Shown here: piece by piece, positions 55,637-63,094 of the stretch
Position numbering within the stretch: the stretch's first letter is position 1
Layout of the letters: each line of letters starts with the position of its first letter
DNA from: Cupriavidus sp. 2SB
Lineage (GTDB): Bacteria > Pseudomonadota > Gammaproteobacteria > Burkholderiales > Burkholderiaceae
Assembly: GCF_005503625.1 (NCBI RefSeq)
Contig: NZ_SCMX01000006.1
Span: 87,202-151,201 of the forward strand
Length of the DNA stretch: 64,000 nt
Reading direction: 5' to 3'
The notes under the pieces: generated by a model
Told to the model about the DNA's origin: nothing
The model's database searches: none
Seen by the model: only the letters and a program-made list of their open reading frames with translations
Translations under genes and position numbers: made by a program

Positions 55637-56857
55637 ATGTTGAAGCATAGCGTGTTCGCAGCAATTGTAACTACAACTGCAATGGCGCCCTGCTGGGCGC
55701 AAGGTGTAGCAATCGAACAAGTAAGAATCGGGGTTCTGACGGACATGTCCGGCACATACTCCGATTTAACTGGTCAAGGTTCGTTAAAGGCGGTCAAGAT
55801 GGCCGTTGCCGACTTCGGAGGTCAAGTCCTAGGTAAGCCTATTGAAGTACTATCTGCGGATCATCAGAACAAGGCTGACGTTGGTGCAGCGAGAGCGAGG
55901 CAGTGGTTTGATGTGGACAAAGTCACCATGATCGCCGACCTCATGAATTCTTCCGTTGCTCTGGCAGTCTCCAAGGTAGCCGAAGAGAAGTCCCGGATCG
56001 CCATCGTCAATGGCGCGGGAACAGACGCACTAACCAACGAAAATTGCTCAGAGTTCACCGTGCACTACGCATGGGACAGCTATGCAATGGCGGGGGGCAC
56101 AGCTCATGCCGTGAGCAAGCAAGGCGGAAAATCCTGGTTCTTCCTCACAGCGGACTATACGTTTGGCAAGTCACTGGAGAGCAGCGCAACCAAGGTCGTA
56201 ACTGCCGCCGGAGGTAAGGTTCTGGGCTCAGCCCGCCATCCTCTTTCTACGCCGGACTTCTCATCGTTCATCCTGCAGGCTCAGACATCCGGTGCGGAAA
56301 TCGTTGCGCTGGCCAATGGCGGACAAGATGCTCAGAACGCCGTCAAGGCTGCTTCGGACTTTGGGTTACTCAAGTCCGGCAAGCAACGCTTGGTTGCCCT
56401 CGCCCTATTCAGTACTGATATAGCTGCCATCGGTCTCCAGGCCACTCAAGGCATATATTCCACCGAGGCGTTCTACTGGGACCTCAACGATGAGACGCGT
56501 ATTTGGTCCCAACGCTTCTTGAAGGAAACCGGCAAGATGCCAACGGCAATTCAGGCCGGAGACTACTCCTCTACCCTCCACTATCTCACCGCGGTGAAAG
56601 CTGCAGGCACCACCGAGTCAGCGGCCGTTTTGCGGAAGATGCGCGAGATGCCAGTCAATGATTTCTTCGCTAAAGGCGGCAAAATTCGTGAAGATGGTCG
56701 CATGGTTCACGACGTGTACTTAGTTCAGGTCAAGTCACCAGCCCAGTCGAAAAGCAAATGGGACCTATACAACGTAGTCGCTACAATCCCTGGCGAATCG
56801 GCGTTCCAGCCACTCGCGCAAACTCGCTGCCCTCGACTGAAGGCTCGTGCTTCGTAG
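55637..56857 (+). CDS. ABC-transporter substrate-binding protein (branched-chain amino acid type)
   Basis: A 406-residue periplasmic binding protein with a signal peptide (MLKHSVFAAIVTTTAMAPCW followed by AQG). The Leu/Ile/Val-binding-type fold begins VRIGVLTDMSGTYSDLTGQG and continues with WFFLTADYTFGKSLESS. No permease or ATPase genes of the transporter are near, so it is an orphan binding protein. Relatives near CoA ligases bind aromatic or other carboxylic acids. It is in the same direction as the ligase, 42 bases after its stop. Confidence 0.82.
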   Translation: MLKHSVFAAIVTTTAMAPCWAQGVAIEQVRIGVLTDMSGTYSDLTGQGSLKAVKMAVADFGGQVLGKPIEVLSADHQNKADVGAARARQWFDVDKVTMIADLMNSSVALAVSKVAEEKSRIAIVNGAGTDALTNENCSEFTVHYAWDSYAMAGGTAHAVSKQGGKSWFFLTADYTFGKSLESSATKVVTAAGGKVLGSARHPLSTPDFSSFILQAQTSGAEIVALANGGQDAQNAVKAASDFGLLKSGKQRLVALALFSTDIAAIGLQATQGIYSTEAFYWDLNDETRIWSQRFLKETGKMPTAIQAGDYSSTLHYLTAVKAAGTTESAAVLRKMREMPVNDFFAKGGKIREDGRMVHDVYLVQVKSPAQSKSKWDLYNVVATIPGESAFQPLAQTRCPRLKARAS

Positions 56858-56937
56858 CAGGATCACAGGGTTACCCTTCCATCCCAACGCCCTCGACGAC
56901 CCAGTGAACTTGCGCTAATCGCAGTCAACGTCCCCAT

Positions 56938-56957
56938 ATACGTGTATATACACCCAC
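56938..56957. promoter_or_regulatory. Shared palindrome, site B (quinone reductase)
   Basis: ATACGTGTATATACACCCAC matches site A at most arm positions and keeps the GTGT-TA-ACAC centre. It lies 56 bp before the start at 57014. Confidence 0.6.
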
Positions 56958-57013
56958 TTGTTTAGTATGCCCAACAAGTTTACACATAGCGAAGAAGAGT
57001 TCTGGAGCCTTTC

Positions 57014-57934
57014 ATGACACGCGTATTGATCGTTCACGCCCACCCCGAGCCCCAGTCATTTACGACATCACTGCAGAATGCGGCCGCTGAAGAGTTGCGC
57101 AAACAAAGCCACGAGGTGGTCGTTACCGACCTCTATGCACTGGGGTTCAATCCGGTGGCAAGCAGCGAGGATTTTTCGGACCGTAGAAATCCCGACTATC
57201 TCACGTATGCGCTTGAGCAGCGACACGCCTATGGAAATGGCACATTGGCGCCTGACGTCAAGCCCCATGTTGACCTGGTGCTTTGGGCGGAGCTGGTCAT
57301 CTTTACTTTTCCAATCTTCTGGTTCTCCACGCCTGCAATCCTCAAGGGTTGGATTGATCGGGTTCTGCTGTCCGGCCCATTCTATGGTGGCTTGCGCTTC
57401 TACGACAAAGGCGGCATGAGAGGTAAGAAGGCTTGGGTAGTTGCCACGCTTGGCGGGCAACCCCATATGTTTGGGGCCGAAAGCGTTCACGGAGACCTCT
57501 CTGGATTGCTCTCTCACTTTCTGCGCGGCACACTAGGATATGTTGGATTCGACGTCCTGAAGCCGTTCTTCGCCTACCATGTGCCCTATATCACGCAAGA
57601 TCAACGCGTCGAACTGCTGGAGTCCTTCCGACAGGAACTCCGTAGTCTGAATACTCGGCCAACGATGGATTTTCCGAGCCTTTCTGACTTCAGCGAGAAA
57701 CTTTACCCCCTTACGCGCGAAGGCGCCTCGTCTGCGCACATAGCTCAGGAAAGGACCGAGACCTTAAAAGAACAGAACAGAAATGGTGATGAGCGTCTCG
57801 TGTTGCTTGACGGCATGGTGGGCGCCACCATCGCCCTGTCTCACAACGAGATGAAGGATTTCTATCGAGGCGGAGGCCTAGTCGCGAGCATCGGACTAGT
57901 TTTTTCGCTGTTCGTGCTTTGGCTCTATCTTTGA
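57014..57934 (+). CDS. Flavodoxin-fold NAD(P)H:quinone oxidoreductase with C-terminal membrane anchor
   Basis: A 306-residue protein. Residues 1-210 match the NQO1/MdaB-type flavodoxin fold: VLIVHAHPEPQSFTTSLQNA, FPIFWFSTPAILKGWIDRVL and WVVATLGGQPHMFG. It would reduce quinones by two electrons. The last 80 residues are unusual, with an acidic linker (ERTETLKEQNRNGDE) and a final hydrophobic helix LVASIGLVFSLFVLWLYL. That tail would anchor the enzyme at the cytoplasmic membrane. Family members are normally soluble and shorter. Confidence 0.75.
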   Translation: MTRVLIVHAHPEPQSFTTSLQNAAAEELRKQSHEVVVTDLYALGFNPVASSEDFSDRRNPDYLTYALEQRHAYGNGTLAPDVKPHVDLVLWAELVIFTFPIFWFSTPAILKGWIDRVLLSGPFYGGLRFYDKGGMRGKKAWVVATLGGQPHMFGAESVHGDLSGLLSHFLRGTLGYVGFDVLKPFFAYHVPYITQDQRVELLESFRQELRSLNTRPTMDFPSLSDFSEKLYPLTREGASSAHIAQERTETLKEQNRNGDERLVLLDGMVGATIALSHNEMKDFYRGGGLVASIGLVFSLFVLWLYL

Positions 57935-58295
57935 ACTTCCAACCTTCCCCACCTCTAGAGTAAAGAAGCGTCGTCGAGTTTCGCCGAAGGTGTGGTCGAA
58001 CAACTCCACGCACCAGTGCGAATTTCATATCTCGGGATGGCTTGTTCGTAGACATATGCAGGGGCGTAATGGGCTTTCGAGTCCATTGACGAACTGAGGC
58101 CCGCCACACTCATCTATTGCGATAGGCGTGGATACACCTATAATTAGCGGGTACGCGCATCGGTCGCATTGGCAGCCGAGTTTCAGTCAGGTATGAGCGG
58201 GGCTTAGACAAGTTATGTCGAGGTCCTTCATCGCCGCAAACAATGCGTCACCCTGTTGCGCGGAGGGTTACACATCACACCGATCGTTAGGACCC
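57935..58295. other. Promoter region of the tetR-like gene
   Basis: This 360-base stretch holds shared palindrome site C and no supported gene. Confidence 0.5.
58122..58141. promoter_or_regulatory. Shared palindrome, site C (tetR-like gene)
   Basis: ATAGGCGTGGATACACCTAT keeps both outer ATAG/CTAT ends and the GTG/CAC centre of site A. It lies about 155 bp before the TetR ATG at 58296, suggesting autoregulation. Confidence 0.6.
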
Positions 58296-58880
58296 ATGGG
58301 ACGAGCATCACGCATCGAATCCGCACGCAGTCGAGAGCGTATCGTTCAAACGGCAAGCAGAATGTTTGCTGAAAAAGGCGTTGATAATGTGAGCATTGCG
58401 GACATCATGCATGCTGCGGGCCTCACACATGGAGGTTTCTACAACCATTTTCCGTCAAAAGACGCGCTGGCGGTGGAAGCCATACAGGCGTCCTTTGAGC
58501 GCGCAACGGAGAAATGGAAGGAATCAGCGGCGTCTGGGGCAGGACGGAAGTCGCCGCTGCAAACCATAGTCGAAAACTATCTCAGCATCGCCCCGACCAG
58601 TGGAAAATGCCCCATAGTTTCTAGCGGATATGACGCCATTGCAGGAGGTCGCGAAGAATTTAAGACGGCGTTCTCGAGCGGCGCGCATCAACTCTTTGAC
58701 GAGTTTAGAAAAGCCGCCCAGGCCACGGACAGATCTATCCCCGAATGGCAGTATGCAACGCTATTTGCGGCAGCACTCGGAGCACGTGTTTTGGTCGAGA
58801 GCGCTGGTCAAGAACCCTGGGTTAAGGACATCCTCAAGGCCATACCAATCGCCATTCGCAATGGCTCGGGAGACAGATAA
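58296..58880 (+). CDS. TetR-family transcriptional regulator
   Basis: A 194-residue TetR protein from ATG 58296, with AGGA upstream. The helix-turn-helix is NVSIADIMHAAGLTHGGFYN followed by HFPSKDALAVEA, typical of the group that includes regulators of detoxifying reductases. A Cys (GKCPIVSSGYD) lies near the ligand region. Frames opening at 58215 add an unlikely leader. It is a strong candidate for the factor that binds the four shared palindromes. Its stop faces that of the MarR gene, 12 bases away. Confidence 0.8.
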   Translation: MGRASRIESARSRERIVQTASRMFAEKGVDNVSIADIMHAAGLTHGGFYNHFPSKDALAVEAIQASFERATEKWKESAASGAGRKSPLQTIVENYLSIAPTSGKCPIVSSGYDAIAGGREEFKTAFSSGAHQLFDEFRKAAQATDRSIPEWQYATLFAAALGARVLVESAGQEPWVKDILKAIPIAIRNGSGDR

Positions 58881-58891
58881 TCAGTGACCGT

Positions 58892-59428
58892 CTAGGCTTC
58901 GGATTCGTCGGACATCGCGCGAACGAGTTGAATTGTGTCCCGGAGCGCGGTACGGAGCGTCCGCCATTGCTTCGCTCCAATACGGTTGTAGAGATCTTCC
59001 TGCGCGCGACTCCAGGCTTCTTCACTTCGAGTGACGGCGACAAGACCCTTAGCAGTAAGAACGATATTGCGATATCGCCTATCCTGTCCGACCTCATCCC
59101 TCAGAAGACCATCCTTAATCAAGGGTTCGATCAGACGCGTAACGCTTGTCCTGTCCATCAGCATCGCTTCGGCAATCCGCTTCATCCCGGCAGGCGCCAA
59201 GGCGTGGATATTTCGAAGCAGAGTGAACTGCGCAATCGTCAAGCCAGATTCCCGGAGGTAGCCGTTGTATATGCCAGTGAGCAAACGCGACAGCCGGTGT
59301 ACGTCGAACAACGTGCACTGGTCGAGCAGTTCAAGGTCGTCCTGCGGCAGCGGACGCCGCTGCGCGAGGATCCGCTTGCGCTGAGCTTGCAATTCCTTCT
59401 GGCGAGCCTCATTCGTGTCGATGGACAT
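58892..59428 (-). CDS. MarR-family transcriptional regulator
   Basis: A 178-residue MarR protein from ATG 59428. The winged helix has LTIAQFTLLRNIHALAPAGM, then RIAEAMLMDRTSVTRLIEPL and DRRYRNIVLTAKG. It has a longer N-terminal helix than usual (KELQAQRKRILAQRR). It is divergent from hydratase-like gene 2, with shared palindrome site D between them, so it may instead be the factor binding those sites. MarR proteins often respond to aromatic acids or acyl-CoAs. Confidence 0.8.
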   Translation of the reverse strand: MSIDTNEARQKELQAQRKRILAQRRPLPQDDLELLDQCTLFDVHRLSRLLTGIYNGYLRESGLTIAQFTLLRNIHALAPAGMKRIAEAMLMDRTSVTRLIEPLIKDGLLRDEVGQDRRYRNIVLTAKGLVAVTRSEEAWSRAQEDLYNRIGAKQWRTLRTALRDTIQLVRAMSDESEA

Positions 59429-59660
59429 ACAATATTCTTCCACTTTTATTGCGGTTTCGCCGTTCCCTAGCGCCCGTGGCGCTAGTAGGAGCAGATTATA
59501 AAAGTACTTCGGCAGTGACGTTCAGAAGTTCAGAAGTAACTCGGCGCTACGTTTCCTACATACCTCCCGCGGCGCCGGGGCCACACCCTACCATCACTCC
59601 TGCCGTTGCTTGCCACTGGGTTGCCGCCCACCTGTTGCACACCGCGCTCCCTTCATTATA

Positions 59661-59680
59661 ATAGGTGCATACGCACCCAA
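59661..59680. promoter_or_regulatory. Shared palindrome, site D (hydratase-like gene 2)
   Basis: ATAGGTGCATACGCACCCAA keeps the ATAGGTG and CACC arms of site A. It lies 72 bp before the start of the hydratase-like gene and 230 bp from the MarR start. Confidence 0.6.
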
Positions 59681-59751
59681 TTCAAGGCCCACTTAACTGA
59701 AGGCCGTTACGGTGCGATCGGCCAGCATCAGTGGCAAACGAGGGACGCGAT

Positions 59752-61956
59752 ATGGCAGAGAAGCGAGTGTTGTGCTCCGGATGTGACATCTATTGTCAGG
59801 TCCACGCGGACGTGCCGCCGTCCGGACGTGTCGAAGATGTGCGCGTTAAGGCGGTTGATCCTCGCCCCCTCCGAGCGAACATCTGTATGAAGGGAGTGCA
59901 TGCGCCCGAAGGTTTCGCCCACCCCAATCGCGTGCTCTATCCACTAAAAAGGGTGGGGGAACGAGGCGAAGGCAAATGGAAGCGCGTCTCGTGGGACGAG
60001 GCTCTTGACGATATCTCAACTCGCTTGGCGAATGTTGTCAAACACTACGGTCCGGAAGCTTTTGCGGTGTCCACCTCTCAGTGGAACACGCAGACAGACA
60101 ACGGCTCAGGACGGCGCTTCATGAACTACCTTGGGTCGCCAAATTGGATTAGTGGCGTCGCTATATGCGCAGGCAACACCGCAGCAGTGAACAGGCTCGT
60201 CTACGGCTGGTACCCCTACCCTGACTACCCTCAGACTAAGTGTATCGTACTGTTTGGCCACAACCCTAAGCAACACTCCTGGACCCCCGTCTACAACGCC
60301 ATCCGGCGTGCTCAGCAACGCGGAGCCAAGCTGATAGTCTTGGACCCAAGAAAGAGCGAAAACGCCGAGTTAGCTGACCTGTGGTTACCACTAAAGCCCG
60401 GAACGGACGCAGCAATGTGCCTAGGCTGGCTGAAGGTAATCCTGGACGAGGAGCTCTACGACAAAGCATTTACGTCTCGCTGGACGGTTGGGTTCGAGCA
60501 ATTGCGACAACGGGTCAATGAGTATTCGCTCTCGCGCATCGAACTGCTTACGGGTGTGCCAGCCGAACTCATTGCCAGCGCGGCTCGCATGTATGCCACG
60601 TCGGGTCCGGCGGTCATTCCCTGGACGCCAATCACGGATCAGCAACGGAATTCGACGTCCGCAATCCGCCTCATGTGTATTCTCCGGGCGATTTGCGGGT
60701 ATCTCGATATCCCCGGCGGCGAGCTTCTGCATGGATTCCATCCCGACATTATCAGCGAGTCCGAGTTAGAGAACCACGATGTACTGAGCGACGAGCAAAA
60801 GGCGAAACAACTCGGCGCAGAACGACATCCTGTCTTCACATATCGCGGCATGGCTGACCTAAGGGAACCGGCCAAGCGAGTATGGGGTACAGAATGGCCC
60901 AACCTCATAAATGGGTGCTACATGGCTAACCCTTCGGCGGTCTTCCGCGCGATGGCCGATGGTGACCCCTACCCTGTTAAGGCGTTCTTCACGCTGGGTA
61001 ACAACACCTTGATGAGTTTCGCGAACATGCAGCTTATCGAGAGAGCAATCCGAAACCAAGATCTAGTTGTGGCGGTCGAGCATTTTCGTACTCCCACGGC
61101 GCAGCTAGCCGACTACATTCTGCCAGGCGACGCATGGCTCGAACGCAACTGCCTGGCGGACGGATTCGGCTGGACCGCAATATATCGGCCATCGCAGAAG
61201 GTTGTCGAACCGGCAGGCGAATGCCGCACGGTCTACGAAATTTGGCGTGGATTGGCCGTCCGGATGGGTATGGGCGAACATTTTCCGTGGGAGACAAATG
61301 AAAAGTTGCTGAACCACCGGCTACAGAAACTCGGCATGGACTTTGAATCCTTTGCGTCCGAGTACGCCTACCACGCTCCTTCTTACGAGTATCGCAAGTA
61401 CGAGAAATCAGGATTTGCGACGCCTTCCGGACTGGTCGAGTTGTACTCCTCCGTCTTGGAGAAGCTCCAGCTGGACCCGCTCCCCTATTGGCGGGACGAC
61501 CCGCCCCCGGAACCCGACTTCCCTCTGACCATGTTTATGGGCGTTCGGGATGACGAGTTCTTCCAGACCGGGCACCGGCATATCAAAGCTTTGCGGGCAA
61601 AAAAGCCCGACCCAGTCATGTTTATAGCGAAGTCGGATGCTATGCCCCTCGGGCTGAGCGAAGGTGACTGGGCTGAAGTCGTAACAAGGCAAGGTCGAGT
61701 CAAGCTCCGAGCATCTATCAGAGCAGAGATGCCCGCCGGCGTTGTTAGAGTACCGCATGGTTGGTGGCTCCCCGAGCGTCCCGAGGGCGACGGCACTCTT
61801 TCCGGCGCCTGGGATTTCGCTGACGCACAGATTTGCCCTGATGACGACGATCATCTGGACCGGGAGCAAGGAATCCCGCACATGAAAGGCATCGCTTGCC
61901 GTGTGCAACGGCTAGATGCGCTCACTATTCCCCAGCGCGGTCCAGAAATCGTCTAG
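59752..61956 (+). CDS. Acetylene-hydratase-like Mo/W-bisPGD enzyme 2
   Basis: A 734-residue protein from ATG 59752 (GAGGGA upstream), nearly the length of Pelobacter acetylene hydratase. The Fe-S motif is C8-x2-C11-x3-C15 with C45 (CSGCDIYC, ICMKG). Asp12 follows Cys11, and Cys139 in VAICAGNTAAVNR is at the metal-ligand position. In acetylene hydratase the corresponding residues are, from memory, Cys9, 12, 16, 46, Asp13 and Cys141. Ile13 and Trp in QHSWTPV and IPWTPITD are also kept. It shares long blocks with copy 1, such as RVLYPLKRVGERGEGKW. No TAT signal is seen, so it should be cytoplasmic. A redox role cannot be excluded. Confidence 0.75.
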   Translation: MAEKRVLCSGCDIYCQVHADVPPSGRVEDVRVKAVDPRPLRANICMKGVHAPEGFAHPNRVLYPLKRVGERGEGKWKRVSWDEALDDISTRLANVVKHYGPEAFAVSTSQWNTQTDNGSGRRFMNYLGSPNWISGVAICAGNTAAVNRLVYGWYPYPDYPQTKCIVLFGHNPKQHSWTPVYNAIRRAQQRGAKLIVLDPRKSENAELADLWLPLKPGTDAAMCLGWLKVILDEELYDKAFTSRWTVGFEQLRQRVNEYSLSRIELLTGVPAELIASAARMYATSGPAVIPWTPITDQQRNSTSAIRLMCILRAICGYLDIPGGELLHGFHPDIISESELENHDVLSDEQKAKQLGAERHPVFTYRGMADLREPAKRVWGTEWPNLINGCYMANPSAVFRAMADGDPYPVKAFFTLGNNTLMSFANMQLIERAIRNQDLVVAVEHFRTPTAQLADYILPGDAWLERNCLADGFGWTAIYRPSQKVVEPAGECRTVYEIWRGLAVRMGMGEHFPWETNEKLLNHRLQKLGMDFESFASEYAYHAPSYEYRKYEKSGFATPSGLVELYSSVLEKLQLDPLPYWRDDPPPEPDFPLTMFMGVRDDEFFQTGHRHIKALRAKKPDPVMFIAKSDAMPLGLSEGDWAEVVTRQGRVKLRASIRAEMPAGVVRVPHGWWLPERPEGDGTLSGAWDFADAQICPDDDDHLDREQGIPHMKGIACRVQRLDALTIPQRGPEIV

Positions 61957-62011
61957 CGATCAGAAGATCTGATACGAAGAGAACCACCTCACAAAAACCA
62001 AAAGGACCTGT

Positions 62012-62761
62012 ATGTCTCTGCAAATCGCTTCAAGTATTGCCAACGGCGTCCTCGAAATCGCGCTGAACCGAATAGAGAAGAAGAACGCTCTGACGACAGA
62101 AATGTACCAAGCGCTCGCCGAGAAACTCCTTGAAGCACAGTATGACAACACAATCAGCTCAATCCTTATTCGAGGACAGAATGGCGCCTTCTGTGCGGGT
62201 AATGACATCGAAGACTTTCTGACGACACCACCTGTTCGATCGGATGCGCCGACATGGAAATTCTTCGACGCATTGATGCAACTTGATAAGCCTGTTGTCG
62301 CTGCCGTAGACGGTCTGGCTGTGGGTGTGGGAGCGACGATGCTGCTCCATTGCGATTTCGTGTATGCAACTCCAGGTACAACATTCCTGATGCCATTTAC
62401 CGGGTTAGGCATCACTCCCGAGGGTGCGTCGACGGTTCTTCTCCCTCTGCTAGTTGGACGTCAGCGCGCAGCGAAGATGCTCCTGCTCGGAAAGCGCGTT
62501 GACGCCGCCGAGTTACATTTAGCCGGGATGGTGACTGAAGTCGTCTCTCCTGTAGACCTACTCGGGATTGCCCGCGCGACAGCTGTGGAGTTCACAGCTT
62601 TACCGCTAGACATAGTTAGGAAAACTAAGCGATTGATGCGCGATGGCATCGAATTGCTTGTGAACCGACAATATGCAGCAGAGCGGGAATTGCTACGTGA
62701 GACGGTGCAGGGTGATGCGGCGAAGCGCGCATTCGAACGTTTCACCAAGAAGACCAAGTGA
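62012..62761 (+). CDS. Enoyl-CoA hydratase/isomerase
   Basis: A 249-residue crotonase-fold protein. It has the oxyanion-hole region GAFCAGNDIEDFL, second site VDGLAVGVGATMLLHCDFVY and FTGLGITPEGASTVLLP with a possible catalytic Glu. The usual first catalytic Glu position differs, so it may be an isomerase or hydratase of a branched or aromatic acyl-CoA. AAGGACC precedes its ATG. It follows hydratase-like gene 2 by 55 bases and probably shares its transcript. Confidence 0.82.
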   Translation: MSLQIASSIANGVLEIALNRIEKKNALTTEMYQALAEKLLEAQYDNTISSILIRGQNGAFCAGNDIEDFLTTPPVRSDAPTWKFFDALMQLDKPVVAAVDGLAVGVGATMLLHCDFVYATPGTTFLMPFTGLGITPEGASTVLLPLLVGRQRAAKMLLLGKRVDAAELHLAGMVTEVVSPVDLLGIARATAVEFTALPLDIVRKTKRLMRDGIELLVNRQYAAERELLRETVQGDAAKRAFERFTKKTK

Positions 62762-63094
62762 AGTTTGCGCGTTGACTGCGCATCCCTCGCCTGAGTCACT
62801 CTCTTCAGCCCCTTGGCGCCTGTTTCGACATCGAACCAGTGGGCCTCACCGTACCCGACATCCACATCGTAGTACCCGCCTGTGAAGAAGACGTCCTTGG
62901 ATATCGCCGTTGTCGTCCTGGAAGGATTCCGGGCTCGACAGCAACCACGTCAAGCCGAAGCTCACACTAGAGTGGCTTCGGAGGCCGAACCCGCACGTGA
63001 TACTACGAAGCTGATGCTCGCCCACGTCCAGTCTCCGAATCCGGATTGAAATCGCGAGCTATTCCAAGCAACGCCAACATCGAAATAGCGATGC
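62762..63094. other. Non-coding stretch
   Basis: No gene, RNA or hairpin that I can support. The minus-strand frame at 62461-62865 is a shadow of the enoyl-CoA hydratase gene. Confidence 0.4.

Noticed and set aside
62461..62865. Minus-strand frame of 134 codons
   Set aside because: It is the shadow of the enoyl-CoA hydratase gene with no ribosome-binding site or domain.
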